Positions 1-8,559 of a DNA stretch of 64,000 nt are shown piece after piece. The notes beneath the pieces were generated by a model. That model made no database searches and was not told the origin of the DNA. It saw nothing but the letters and a program-made list of their open reading frames with translations. Every line of letters starts with the position of its first letter. Position 1 is the stretch's first letter. Source of the DNA: Oceanospirillum linum (GTDB lineage Bacteria > Pseudomonadota > Gammaproteobacteria > Pseudomonadales > Halomonadaceae). The stretch is from NCBI RefSeq assembly GCF_900182785.1, contig NZ_FXTS01000005.1, forward strand, positions 62,001 through 126,000, written 5' to 3'. Position numbers and translations under genes: made by a program.

Positions 1-247
1 TCTCCGCCTTTTTTTCAGCTTTCAGCTCGTGTTCAAAAGCGTGTTTGTCATAAACAGCTTCTTTAACCGCTTTTGTTGTTTCAGAAAGCTTCTCGTTCAG
101 GTGCTCAATCTCAAATTCACCCTCCCCCGGTTTCCGCTTACCCTGAGCAGCGGCAACAACCACAAGGAGAATAGAACCGATAAAAATAATCGCTAATGTC
201 ACTGTCTTAGCGAAGAACAAACCATACTCGGAAAAAAATTCGTACAC
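1..247 (-). CDS. sohB: Protease SohB, N-terminal part (cut by window edge)
   Basis: Only the first 82 codons are inside the window. They start at a GTG (245-247) preceded by a strong GAGGTGGGG ribosome binding site. The protein begins VYEFFSEYGLFFAKTV, then a hydrophobic membrane anchor (about residues 10-30), then a charged KRKPGEGEFEIEHLNEKL stretch and a Lys/Ala-rich tail. This order is that of the inner-membrane-anchored S49 serine peptidase SohB, whose catalytic domain would lie beyond position 1. SohB is a periplasm-facing peptidase related to signal peptide peptidase. It diverges from the SCP2-domain gene. The family call is firm for the N-terminus; the catalytic part cannot be seen. 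Confidence 0.8.
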   Translation of the reverse strand, partial: MYEFFSEYGLFFAKTVTLAIIFIGSILLVVVAAAQGKRKPGEGEFEIEHLNEKLSETTKAVKEAVYDKHAFEHELKAEKKAE

Positions 248-342
248 GGATTACCCCACCTCTTTTAATACGCCGGCAAGCATACAGGATGCGTTTCTGA
301 CTGTGTATTCTTTCCTGCCAATATTCCGGTTAACAGGGTTGA

Positions 343-360
343 TTCAAACACACGTTTGAA
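343..360. promoter_or_regulatory. PsrA-like fatty-acid operator
   Basis: Seven-base inverted repeat TTCAAAC-ACAC-GTTTGAA, ending 66 bases before the SCP2-domain gene. It fits the published PsrA consensus (G/C)AAAC-N2-4-GTTT(G/C) exactly, with N4. PsrA is a TetR-family regulator that responds to long-chain fatty acids. A lipid-binding target makes sense, but no psrA gene is in this window. Confidence 0.5.
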
Positions 361-426
361 ATATGCTCTTCTTACAGATGGTCGCAAGCCGACCAAAACG
401 ATAAGAAATCATAAAAGGTAAGCGCT

Positions 427-741
427 ATGACCGATATTGGCAAAGTGATCGAGAATCTGAAGCAAGGTTTTAAGCCTGAGGCCGCTCAGGGTATGGATGA
501 AGTATTTCAGTTTGATATTAAAGATGGTGGTGAGTATTTCATCGAAATAAAAGACGGTGAGTGTAATGTTGGCACCGGCGAACACGATGATCCATCGGTA
601 ACCCTAATCATGGACCAGGAGACACTGAAGGGTGTTCTCAGTGGCAGTGTTAACGGTATGACTGCTTTCATGACCGGCAAAATCAAGGCTCAGGGTAATA
701 TGATGCTGGCAACAAAGCTCAACTCGCTGTTCGCGATCTGA
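427..741 (+). CDS. SCP2 sterol/lipid-binding domain protein
   Basis: The 104-aa protein is a stand-alone SCP2 domain. It has an amphipathic N-terminal helix, an FDIKDGGEYFIEIKDGECNVG beta segment, then the typical 'DPSVTLIMDQETLKGVLSG...AFMTGKIKAQGNMMLATKL' end that closes the lipid tunnel. Such proteins bind fatty acids, acyl-CoA or sterol-like lipids in the cytoplasm. The start ATG follows AAAAGGTAAGCGCT. It stands alone, divergent from sohB, and is closed by the hairpin at 791-829. A PsrA-like box upstream suggests fatty-acid-responsive expression (inference). The ligand is unknown. Confidence 0.85.
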   Translation: MTDIGKVIENLKQGFKPEAAQGMDEVFQFDIKDGGEYFIEIKDGECNVGTGEHDDPSVTLIMDQETLKGVLSGSVNGMTAFMTGKIKAQGNMMLATKLNSLFAI

Positions 742-790
742 TCGCTGAAGCCAGCATACGGATTAACCCTACACGGGTGCTAATCTGAAA

Positions 791-829
791 AGGCTCCCTC
801 CGCTTTATAATACATAGCGGAGGGAGCCT
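791..829. terminator. Bidirectional Rho-independent terminator
   Basis: A perfect 14-bp stem (791-804 with 816-829) and an 11-nt loop, with an A-run before and a T-run after. It sits between the convergent SCP2 gene and gor and can serve both. Confidence 0.9.
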
Positions 830-863
830 TTTTCGTCGGGATGGTTTCGATACAACGCCGGAA

Positions 864-2225
864 TTAGTTTCGGCTAACGGTCCGCATGGTCACGAACTCT
901 TCCGCACCCGTTGGGTGAATCCCTACAGTACTGTCAAATATCTCTTTAGTTGCACCAGCCTTAATCGCCACCGCAATACCCTGCATCACTTCACCGGCAT
1001 CTGTACCCACCATATGGGCCCCGACAACCTTACGGGAATCCGCATCCACGACCAGTTTCATCAGGTGACGCTCATCTGAGCCGGATAAGGTATGCTTCAT
1101 GGGCCGGAAACCTGCACTGTAGACCTCAATCCTGTCAAACGCCTCCCGCGCTTCCTCTTCCGACATACCTACCGTAGCAATATTCGGGTGACAGAACACT
1201 GCAGTTGGGATATTCGTATAATCCATCTGTTTCGCCGGAAGATCCGGCTGAAACTGATTATTCACAAACACCATCGCTTCAGCCAGTGCCACAGGCGTTA
1301 ACTGCATACGATTGATAACATCCCCTAATGCAAAGACAGAAGGTGCCGAGGTCTGAAATTCATCGTTCACTAAAACCTTGCCACCTTTCCCTTGTTTAAT
1401 ACCAGCTGCATCCAGCTCCAGGCCTTCTGTCTTAGGCACCCGACCCGTGGCACAGAGCACAAGATCGACCTCAAGCGTCTCGCCGTCGGTCAGGGTAACC
1501 AATAAGCCGGATGCCTGCTTCTCAACAGACGCAATATTGGTATTCAGGTGGAACTGAACCCCTTTCTTCTGCATCTCTTCCGATGCAAACTGGCGAACCT
1601 CTTCATCAAAACCTTTCAGAGGCTGATCTCCCCGGTAGACCAGATGGCTTTCAGCACCAAGTCCGTGGAAAATCCCTGCAAACTCAACCGCAATGTAGCC
1701 ACCGCCCAGTACCAGCGCCCGTTTAGGGAACTCGTCCAGATAGAAGACGGCATCAGAACTAACCGCATATTCATTGCCGGGGAACTCAGGCATAAACGGC
1801 TCGCTGCCAGTGGCAATTAAGATCTTTTCTGCTGAATACGTTGTGCCGTTAACACTAACCTCATGGGCACTTTCAAAATGGGCGTAACCTTCAATCAGAC
1901 GAACACCTGAATTCACCAACAGGTTATGATAGACACCATTAAGACGTTCAATCTCTTTCGTTTTGTTATCACGTAGTGTTGGCCAATCAAAATCTGAGTG
2001 GCTGACACTCCAGCCAAAACCTGCAGCCTGGGCGAACTCTTCATGAAAATGAGAGCCATAGGAAAACAGTTTTTTAGGAACACAACCGATATTGACACAG
2101 GTGCCCCCCAGAAAACGGCCTTCTGCTACCGCTACCTTCTTGCCTAAAGCAGCTGCGGTTCGCGCGGCACGTACACCACCGGAACCGGCACCGATCACAA
2201 AAAGATCGAAATCAAACTGACTCAT
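864..2225 (-). CDS. gor: Glutathione-disulfide reductase
   Basis: A 453-aa FAD/NADPH flavoprotein that reduces oxidised glutathione in the cytoplasm. Visible landmarks: the FAD-binding GAGSGG at residues 12-17, the redox pair C43/C48 in GGTCVNIGCVPKK, a second Rossmann motif (VLGGGYIAVEFAG) near residue 175, the second FAD motif ALGDV near 300, and the C-terminal HPTGAEEF that supplies the catalytic His-Glu from the partner subunit. Length and motif order match Gor rather than lipoamide or mercuric reductases. It is transcribed alone, tail to tail with the SCP2 gene. Confidence 0.95.
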   Translation of the reverse strand: MSQFDFDLFVIGAGSGGVRAARTAAALGKKVAVAEGRFLGGTCVNIGCVPKKLFSYGSHFHEEFAQAAGFGWSVSHSDFDWPTLRDNKTKEIERLNGVYHNLLVNSGVRLIEGYAHFESAHEVSVNGTTYSAEKILIATGSEPFMPEFPGNEYAVSSDAVFYLDEFPKRALVLGGGYIAVEFAGIFHGLGAESHLVYRGDQPLKGFDEEVRQFASEEMQKKGVQFHLNTNIASVEKQASGLLVTLTDGETLEVDLVLCATGRVPKTEGLELDAAGIKQGKGGKVLVNDEFQTSAPSVFALGDVINRMQLTPVALAEAMVFVNNQFQPDLPAKQMDYTNIPTAVFCHPNIATVGMSEEEAREAFDRIEVYSAGFRPMKHTLSGSDERHLMKLVVDADSRKVVGAHMVGTDAGEVMQGIAVAIKAGATKEIFDSTVGIHPTGAEEFVTMRTVSRN

Positions 2226-2351
2226 ATTAACTATCCCTAATTGTTTGGATTTGTAGCAAGTGTATCACAGCACTCCTCTACCTCCAGAAACAGAAAAACC
2301 GATCACTAAGATCGGCTTTTCTGATTAAACATCAACGCAGGCGTAGGGAAG

Positions 2352-4256
2352 TCAGACAGCTTTCCCTGCAACGCCAATATTGTGATCTGCCATGACAGAT
2401 TCAATCTCCGGCAGACTTGCCGGGTCATCAATCGTTGAAGGTACCTGATAGCTCTTACCATCGGCAATAGAGCGCAAAATGCCTCGCAGAATCTTACCGG
2501 AACGCGTCTTAGGCAACCGGTCAACAACGATAGTCTGCTTGTAGCAGGCAATAGCACCAATTTCCTTGCGCACCAGGGCTGCCAGCTCCGCTTCTAATGT
2601 TGCATCGTCACCCTCATAACCATCTTTAGTGATCACCAGGCCGACCGGTAACTGGCCTTTAAGCTCATCATTGATACCAATCACAGTACATTCAGCAACA
2701 CCATCATGGGAGGCAATAATTTCTTCCATCTCGCCTGTTGAAAGACGGTGACCTGCAACATTGATCACATCATCCGTACGCCCCATGATAAAGACATAAC
2801 CGTCCTCATCAATATAACCGCCATCACCGGTCAGATAATAGCCATCAAAAGTGCTCAGGTAAGAACTCTGGAAACGCTGAGGATCGCCATAAACCGTTGC
2901 TAAGCAACCCGGCGGCATGGGTAGTTTAATACAGACACTACCCTGCTCTCCTGCGGGCATCTGGTTGCCTTTGTTGTCCAGAATCTGAACATCAAAGCCA
3001 GGGGTTGGCACAGTAGCCGACCCGGCTTTAGCAGGGCGAGGCTCAATACCCATCTGGTTGGACGCGATGGCCCAACCGGTTTCTGTCTGCCACCAGTGGT
3101 CAACCACAGGCACACCAACCAACTCCTGCAACCAGTGGAACGTAGGCGGGTCGAGACGCTCCCCGGCCAGGAAAAGATTTTTCATCGATGAGATATCGTA
3201 GTTTTTCAGCAGTAGCCCGTCCGGGTCTTCTTTCTTAACCGCACGAAAAGCCGTCGGAGCTGTGAAGAAGGCCTTAATCTTATACTCTTCAATCAATCGC
3301 CAGAAAGCACCACAATCCGGCGTGCGAACCGGTTTACCCTCGTAAACAACCGTAGTGCAGCCTGCCAGTAGCGGTGCATAAACAATATAGGAGTGACCCA
3401 CAACCCAGCCCACATCGGACGCAGCCATAAAGACTTCACCAGGGTTCATATCGTAAATCGCTTTCATACTGTATTTCAGTGCAACAGCATGACCACCATT
3501 ATCACGAACAACCCCTTTTGGCTTACCCGTTGTGCCCGAGGTGTACAGAATATAGAGAGGATCCGTAGCCTTAACCGAAACACAGTCCACGGGCTCCGCG
3601 CCGGCAACCAGAGACTGCCAGTCGTAATCCCGCCCCTCAATCAGCTCTGCTTTTTCCTGCGGGCGCTGCAGCAATACACAGAAATCAGGTTTATGCTCAG
3701 CCAGTTCAATAGCCTTATCCAGCATCGCCTTATAAGGAATAACCTTTTGGATCTCGATACCGCATGAGGCTGAAATAATCGCCTTAGGTTTAGCGTCATC
3801 AATACGAACGGCCAGCTCGTGGGGTGCAAAGCCACCAAATACAACAGAATGGACAGCGCCCAGGCGAGCACACGCCAGCATCGCGACCAATGCTTCCGAA
3901 ACCATTGGCATATAGATAATCACCCGATCACCTTTGCCAACGCCCTTGGCTGCAAGGCCACCTGCAAACGTTGCAATCTCAGTCTGCAGCTCTTTATAGG
4001 TGATCGATTTTTTAACACCGGTCACGGGTGAATCATAATAAACCGCAATCTGATCACCACGGCCATTCTCAACATGGTAGTCAACGGCCGCATAGCAAGT
4101 ATTGAGTTCACCATCAATGAACCAGCGGTCCGTGCCAAACTCATCTTTACCAAGAATTTGGCTTGGTTTGGTGTACCAAGGGATATCGGCGGCTTTTTCC
4201 GCCCAGAACAGTTCAGGTTGTTGTATCGATTTTTCGTATTGTGCCTGATAGGTCAT
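2352..4256 (-). CDS. prpE: Propionyl-CoA synthetase (propionate--CoA ligase)
   Basis: A 634-aa AMP-forming acyl-CoA synthetase that makes propionyl-CoA from propionate, ATP and CoA. The adenylate-binding YTSGTTGKPKG is at residues 238-248. The C-terminal PKTRSGKILR carries the catalytic lysine that is acetylated in this family. The N-terminus (YEKSIQQPELFWAEKAADIPWYTKP) and 'VVRDNGGHAVALKYSM' are typical of PrpE rather than Acs. It is an orphan: no prpB, prpC or prpD is next to it. The upstream 430 bases hold three GTCGAC-centred palindromes, the likely control sites. Confidence 0.9.
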   Translation of the reverse strand: MTYQAQYEKSIQQPELFWAEKAADIPWYTKPSQILGKDEFGTDRWFIDGELNTCYAAVDYHVENGRGDQIAVYYDSPVTGVKKSITYKELQTEIATFAGGLAAKGVGKGDRVIIYMPMVSEALVAMLACARLGAVHSVVFGGFAPHELAVRIDDAKPKAIISASCGIEIQKVIPYKAMLDKAIELAEHKPDFCVLLQRPQEKAELIEGRDYDWQSLVAGAEPVDCVSVKATDPLYILYTSGTTGKPKGVVRDNGGHAVALKYSMKAIYDMNPGEVFMAASDVGWVVGHSYIVYAPLLAGCTTVVYEGKPVRTPDCGAFWRLIEEYKIKAFFTAPTAFRAVKKEDPDGLLLKNYDISSMKNLFLAGERLDPPTFHWLQELVGVPVVDHWWQTETGWAIASNQMGIEPRPAKAGSATVPTPGFDVQILDNKGNQMPAGEQGSVCIKLPMPPGCLATVYGDPQRFQSSYLSTFDGYYLTGDGGYIDEDGYVFIMGRTDDVINVAGHRLSTGEMEEIIASHDGVAECTVIGINDELKGQLPVGLVITKDGYEGDDATLEAELAALVRKEIGAIACYKQTIVVDRLPKTRSGKILRGILRSIADGKSYQVPSTIDDPASLPEIESVMADHNIGVAGKAV

Positions 4257-4330
4257 GTGGCAAGACCTCTTTTTAGTTGTTATAGGTGAGTTGTATGAGC
4301 TTAGTCATCGACATTTGAGGGATTTGGCAA

Positions 4331-4362
4331 TTGTCGACAAAACTCCTTTAAATCGTCGACAA
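4331..4362. promoter_or_regulatory. Paired GntR(FCD)-type operators upstream of prpE
   Basis: A perfect palindrome TTGTCGACAA (4331-4340) and a one-mismatch copy TCGTCGACAA (4353-4362). Their centres are 22 bp apart, two helical turns, so two dimers could bind the same DNA face. The sequence fits the FCD-subfamily GntR consensus TNGTNNACNA. Likely control of prpE by propionate-linked metabolites (inference). Confidence 0.55.
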
Positions 4363-4470
4363 CTTTAATGGATAAAGTCCCTCTTGAAACTAAGACAAAA
4401 GGTGCATCCCGCTGAGAAGCCTATAAAATATAGGCTGATGGCTGTAGGCACCATTCGTGAATTTTGTTAA

Positions 4471-4480
4471 CTGTCGACAA
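4471..4480. promoter_or_regulatory. Third GntR(FCD)-type operator
   Basis: CTGTCGACAA, one mismatch from the perfect site at 4331-4340 and about 118 bp from the second copy. It lies between prpE and the ArsR-type gene, so it could form a loop with the pair or act on the other promoter. Confidence 0.4.
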
Positions 4481-4616
4481 AGAAACCATAAGCCACTTCT
4501 AATACTAAAGGCCACACCGCGTAGTGTTGACAATCGAATATATAATTATCAGTTTGCTTTCATGCTGATGTAACTCCCTTTATAATCATTCTTATTACGG
4601 TAATGAAACTGTTTTT

Positions 4617-4664
4617 TTGTTGATCTCCGTAAAATATACTAATATTAATTACAACTAAATTAGT
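4617..4664 (+). promoter_or_regulatory. Promoter and candidate self-operator of the ArsR-type gene
   Basis: A sigma-70-like promoter: -35 TTGTTG (4617-4622), 17-bp spacer, -10 TAATAT (4640-4645). An inverted repeat ACTAAT (4638-4643) ... ATTAGT (4659-4664) overlaps the -10 and the start point. An AT-rich dyad in this place is what a self-repressing ArsR-family protein would use. Confidence 0.5.
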
Positions 4665-4682
4665 TCTAGCGAGTTATAAACG

Positions 4683-5015
4683 ATGGCAATTTTCGAGGAA
4701 TCAGTCCAAGAAAACGTTGATCTAGTGGCAATGCGTGATAATGCCAAGGAAGCTACCGCACTGTTAAAAGCACTGGCCAACGAAAACCGTCTAATGATTT
4801 TGTGCTACCTGGATGGCAAAGAGTTATCCGTCAGTGAGCTTAACGAATCATTAGACCTGAGTCAGTCTGCACTTTCACAGCACCTGGCAGTTCTACGCCG
4901 CGACGAGCTGGTCAAAACCCGTCGTGAATCTCAAACTATCTACTATTCGCTTAACGGTGATCGCGCGAGTACAGTTATCCGAACTCTGCATCAGATGTAT
5001 TGCCCCACGTCATAG
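4683..5015 (+). CDS. ArsR-family regulator of the SqrR/BigR/YgaV persulfide-sensor type
   Basis: A 110-aa winged-helix repressor. The recognition helix is SQSALSQHLAVLRRDELV (about residues 60-77), followed by the wing TRRESQTIYYSL. It lacks the metal-binding Cys-Val-Cys box of ArsR/SmtB sensors. It has C41 in RLMILCYL and C107 in the C-terminal MYCP, the same two positions that form a tetrasulfide in Rhodobacter SqrR (C41, C107) and Xylella BigR. So it is expected to sense sulfane sulfur. No sulfide oxidation gene is adjacent, so the regulon lies elsewhere. Confidence 0.8.
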   Translation: MAIFEESVQENVDLVAMRDNAKEATALLKALANENRLMILCYLDGKELSVSELNESLDLSQSALSQHLAVLRRDELVKTRRESQTIYYSLNGDRASTVIRTLHQMYCPTS

Positions 5016-5031
5016 TAGCTTCCCAAAAAAA

Positions 5032-5058
5032 ATGGCCCTGCACACAACACAGGGCCAT
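5032..5058 (-). terminator. Terminator of slt
   Basis: A 9-bp stem ATGGCCCTG / CAGGGCCAT with a 9-nt loop. Read on the minus strand it is followed by eight or nine T, so it ends the slt transcript. It lies between the convergent ArsR-type gene and slt. Confidence 0.8.
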
Positions 5059-5182
5059 CCTTCTTGAACACTTCTTCGTTTCAATAACCATTACGCAAGA
5101 ACGGGCTAGTCACGCCGTGCTGACAGAAGGTAGCCAACCTCTTTGTTACATACCTTAATTTACAGCCCTCTGGTCACGTCAA

Positions 5183-7228
5183 TTAGTCCGCTACCACAGC
5201 ACCGTCATCATTTAAAAAATTCAGAGCCAGCAGCTGACGCTCACTATCGTCCAACAGGCGGGTTGGCCGATTAGCCATCATGTCGTACACCACACCATAC
5301 TCCAGTACACGCTGAACATAGGTTCGGGTTTCTTTATAGGGTATAACCTCCACCCAGATATCAAGCGGCAAGTGCCCCCGTTTCTTTAACCATCCCTTAA
5401 CCCGGTAAGGGCCTGCATTATACGCTGCAGTCGCATAAATCCGGCTGCCATCGAACCTATCCAGCATCTGTGCTAAATAGGCTGTTCCCAATGCAATATT
5501 GGTTGCCGGATTATAAAGCTCTTTTATCGCTGACAGATTCTGACGAATCTTTTTAGCCGTCTGCCGGGCTGTTTTAGGCATCAGCTGCATCAGTCCCATA
5601 GCACCAACGCCAGAGCGGGCAAGAGGATTAAAAGCACTTTCCTGGCGGGTAATAGACAGAGCCCAGTTCAGGGGAATATTCCGCTGACGGGTTGATTGCT
5701 GATACAGTTCAGCGTATTCCAGCGGGAAACGCAGCTGCAGATCATTCCATTTACGCACCTGGGCTGCACCGGCAATGGCTTGTGAGTGCCACTCCCAACT
5801 GCCCGCCAAATGGGAAAGCGCATACTTTTGTTCTGCATTTAAGGTTGGAAACAGTAGGTTCCACTCCTGGCGAGCATAGTTAAACTGCTCCAACTGAATG
5901 AGTTCATACATGCGCCGGACTGAAGGCAATAACAGAAGATTTTGCTGCAAACTGGCAGAAAAAGATGCCGGTTCATAATTCAGGGTGAAGGGTTGTCCAA
6001 GCTGCTCCGAAGCCAAAAAGCCATAATAGCTACGATCTACAGCAATTCTGGAAAAGCGTTCATTCTGGGACTGACCGGTTATATTCTGCTCTGCCACTGC
6101 CTGCCAATACTGCCAGCGACTGGTCAACTGCTGCTCTTCCGGTAATTTATCAATTAGTAGCTGAACCTGCGGCCAGTCCTGTTGACTCAAGGCCAAACGA
6201 ATGCGCCACTCCGTGATCTCTGCATCCTGAAAGTCAGGGTCGATCTTAGCCACTAACTCAGGCGCATCATCATAGAAACGCAAAGCCAAACGAATCCCCA
6301 GATAATGATTAAGCTTCGCCTTCTGTTCTGGAGTAAAGTTCAAATGATCCCGCAGGGAAAGCCAGCGGCGGGCCGCCAGGCGCATATCTTTCTGGGCCAG
6401 CCGTCGTACCGCATAATCCACAATAATACGATGGGTGTGATCAGAAGAAGAGAACGACTTCCGTGTCAACCAGCGTTCAGGATGGCTGCGCACCTGCCAT
6501 AAAAGGGCCGTTTTTTTTCTGCCTGCGGATTGACTGATTTTTTTCTCAGCATAGCGTGCGAGAGAAAAGTTACGCTCCTTAACCGCATTCCAGAAACGGG
6601 TTTCAGCAACCGATGACGTCAGGCCGCCCTGGCGTTGCCAGAAGGCAAAAACAGCGTCACAGCTTTTAGGCTGTGATCTGCCCTGTATCCAAAGCTCAGT
6701 CACCTTATCAAGATGCTTGGCAAGAGAACCTTGCTTCATCTCAGCCTTGAGCATCAGGCACTTGTAGTGACTTCCCCTCGGCGGGAATAGCTGATATGAC
6801 TGGCGGTATCCTGCCCAGTCATTACGCGCTGCCAGTGTATTCAACCACTTTTGCTGTAACGTCTCAGTTACCGGTAGATCCATATTCTGCTCAACAAAGC
6901 GGTTAACCTCACGGGCGTTCAATGATTCCAGCTGCCGGGAGATCATCCGAGCTTCCAGATAAGGTTTCAGCGGATAGTCATCCAGTGCACTGAGGTTCTT
7001 ACGGGCCTGAGATAACCGCCCTTTGCCGACCTGATCATAAAGCTGCTCAAAAAGCTGACGCTGTTCCGCTAGTTGTTCATTGTTCTGCAAAGCCGCAAAT
7101 GACGGTTGAGCAGTCATCAATAAGGCGGTAAAAGCGCCCAATAAATACCGCTGCCCAATGCGACGGGCACGGGACATAAAGTTCGGTTCATGGGCCTGCG
7201 TTAAAGCATCTGGCCAGAGTTGCTGCAT
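5183..7228 (-). CDS. slt: Soluble lytic murein transglycosylase
   Basis: A 681-aa periplasmic enzyme that cleaves peptidoglycan glycan strands to 1,6-anhydro-muropeptides. A long helical superhelix (about residues 50-480) precedes the lysozyme-like SLT domain with catalytic Glu530 in RQESAFNP, then GAMGLMQLMP and AAYNAGPYRV. The signal peptide hydrophobic core is YLLGAFTALLMTAQPSFA. I keep the first ATG at 7228 because AAGGAGACACCC stands directly before it. This gives an unusually long charged n-region; the internal ATG at residue 18 has no ribosome binding site. Size and order match Slt70. Confidence 0.92.
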   Translation of the reverse strand: MQQLWPDALTQAHEPNFMSRARRIGQRYLLGAFTALLMTAQPSFAALQNNEQLAEQRQLFEQLYDQVGKGRLSQARKNLSALDDYPLKPYLEARMISRQLESLNAREVNRFVEQNMDLPVTETLQQKWLNTLAARNDWAGYRQSYQLFPPRGSHYKCLMLKAEMKQGSLAKHLDKVTELWIQGRSQPKSCDAVFAFWQRQGGLTSSVAETRFWNAVKERNFSLARYAEKKISQSAGRKKTALLWQVRSHPERWLTRKSFSSSDHTHRIIVDYAVRRLAQKDMRLAARRWLSLRDHLNFTPEQKAKLNHYLGIRLALRFYDDAPELVAKIDPDFQDAEITEWRIRLALSQQDWPQVQLLIDKLPEEQQLTSRWQYWQAVAEQNITGQSQNERFSRIAVDRSYYGFLASEQLGQPFTLNYEPASFSASLQQNLLLLPSVRRMYELIQLEQFNYARQEWNLLFPTLNAEQKYALSHLAGSWEWHSQAIAGAAQVRKWNDLQLRFPLEYAELYQQSTRQRNIPLNWALSITRQESAFNPLARSGVGAMGLMQLMPKTARQTAKKIRQNLSAIKELYNPATNIALGTAYLAQMLDRFDGSRIYATAAYNAGPYRVKGWLKKRGHLPLDIWVEVIPYKETRTYVQRVLEYGVVYDMMANRPTRLLDDSERQLLALNFLNDDGAVVAD

Positions 7229-7437
7229 GGGTGTCTCCTTAAACCTTCTGAAACCTGACCTGAGTACAGGATCAGCCGTTACCCTGATAATTTCCCGATG
7301 AACTGAATAAGCATCGGAAATGACACATCAAACGCAATAACGGGCGTTCAGAAGTTATTGTTTTAAACCGAATAAAGCTATTGAAACACATCAGGCTCAA
7401 TAATTATGCAGGATAAATATAACAATAGCTCAAATTC

Positions 7438-7473
7438 AGCTTTAGCTTTAGCTTTAGCTTTAGCTTTAGCTTT
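7438..7473. repeat. Six tandem copies of AGCTTT
   Basis: A perfect hexanucleotide microsatellite with 6 units, prone to slippage in replication. It lies about 240 bases upstream of slt and 85 bases beyond the hutG stop codon. No promoter spacing is obviously changed by it. Confidence 0.9.
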
Positions 7474-7528
7474 AAAAGAGTCTACAAAAAAGCGTGGCCG
7501 GAGGACACAACACACTAAAAATAAACCT

Positions 7529-7550
7529 GAAACAGCCATAAGGCTGCTTC
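7529..7550 (-). terminator. Probable terminator of the hut operon
   Basis: On the minus strand: 9-bp stem GAAGCAGCC / GGCTGTTTC with one G-U pair and a 4-nt loop, followed by a T-rich stretch ending in TTTTT. It starts 7 bases after the hutG stop. Confidence 0.5.
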
Positions 7551-7557
7551 TATACGG

Positions 7558-8559
7558 TTACCTGGCCAGCTCCTGGGGTAACTCCTGGGTAAGCTCCTGA
7601 CTAATCTCCGCCACCAGCCTCGCAGCCAGTCTGGCGGTGCGGTCATCGTCATCCAACAATGGGTTGCACTCAGCGATATCCGTCAGCACCACCGGGACAT
7701 GTGCTGCAGCGGCGTCTTGCAGGATCAGGCGGATGATTTCACATCCGGTCACCGCATCCAGCCCCATAACGGACGGCGCGCTGACACCCGGAGCTACGGC
7801 CACACTGAAGGCATCCAGACAGATCGTCAGATAGAGGTAATCCAGCTCTGCCAGATAGTCCTTCATGTCCTGACGAATCGCTTCCAGATCCGTGGCTTTA
7901 CAATCACGATCCAGACGCCATTTAACTCCCTGCTCGCGGGCAAATTCAAACAACGCCTGAGTATTAGCCGTTTCGTTAACGCCGATGCAGTAGTAATGAA
8001 ATGCTTTGCTCTTGGCATGACACCATTGAGCAATCTGGCGAAACGGCGTGCCTGAACTGGGCTGAATATCCGGATTGCGCAGATCCAGATGCGCATCCAG
8101 ATTGACAATACCAATACGGGCACTCTTCTCTTTAGCGTAAATATGCTGTGCCACGCCCTGATAACTGCCCAAGGCGATCTCATGACCACCACCCAGTACA
8201 ACAGGTTTAAGGCCATTATCCAGCAGGAAGGTGATTTTATCCGCCAGCTGATTTTGCGCGACCTCCATTGACGCATCATCACAACGGATATCACCCGCAT
8301 CCCAGGCTTTAACCGGCAGGTGCCAGGCGGCATTGGACAATGCCCGACGAATGGCAGCCGGGCCTTCTTTGGCTCCCTGACGCCCTTTATTCCTGCGCAC
8401 GCCTTCATCACAGGCAAAACCCAGAATGGCAATGCTACCCGACTCAACACCGTCCGCGGGTAATGGGCTGATCTCCTGATGCCAGCGCGTGCTGACACCA
8501 GTCTCTTCACTATCAACCCGACCAGCCCATACCGTCATATCTGCGGGGTTATCGGTCAT
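7558..8559 (-). CDS. hutG: Formimidoylglutamase
   Basis: A 333-aa arginase/ureohydrolase-fold enzyme that hydrolyses N-formimidoyl-glutamate to glutamate and formamide, the last step of histidine degradation. The manganese-binding motifs are visible: GGGHE at 123-127, NLDAHLDLR at 153-161, and CLDAF near residue 250. The start ATG overlaps the hutI stop by 4 bases, so translation is coupled. The C-terminus carries three QEL units (SQELTQELPQELA) written by an imperfect CTCCTGG-type DNA repeat, a low-complexity tail beyond the usual fold. It is the last gene of hutHUIG. Confidence 0.93.
   Translation of the reverse strand: MTDNPADMTVWAGRVDSEETGVSTRWHQEISPLPADGVESGSIAILGFACDEGVRRNKGRQGAKEGPAAIRRALSNAAWHLPVKAWDAGDIRCDDASMEVAQNQLADKITFLLDNGLKPVVLGGGHEIALGSYQGVAQHIYAKEKSARIGIVNLDAHLDLRNPDIQPSSGTPFRQIAQWCHAKSKAFHYYCIGVNETANTQALFEFAREQGVKWRLDRDCKATDLEAIRQDMKDYLAELDYLYLTICLDAFSVAVAPGVSAPSVMGLDAVTGCEIIRLILQDAAAAHVPVVLTDIAECNPLLDDDDRTARLAARLVAEISQELTQELPQELAR

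Larger units (their letters stand above)
4257..4682. other. Divergent intergenic region prpE / ArsR-type regulator
   Basis: 426 bases without a supportable gene. It holds three GntR-like palindromes on the prpE side and the promoter-operator of the ArsR-type gene on the other side. The central part (about 4380-4460) shows nothing I can name. Confidence 0.7.
7229..7557. other. Intergenic region slt / hutG with hexanucleotide repeat
   Basis: 329 bases. It holds a tract of six AGCTTT units (7438-7473) and, near hutG, a hairpin that may terminate hutG. A short open frame through the repeat (7406-7600) would encode an Ala-Leu repeat. It runs into the hutG 3' end on the other strand and has no clear ribosome binding site, so I do not call it a gene. 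Confidence 0.6.

Noticed and set aside
7406..7600. 64-aa frame with an Ala-Leu repeat over the AGCTTT tract
   Set aside because: No ribosome binding site, low complexity, and it runs into the hutG 3' end on the other strand. Best explained as a microsatellite that happens to be open.
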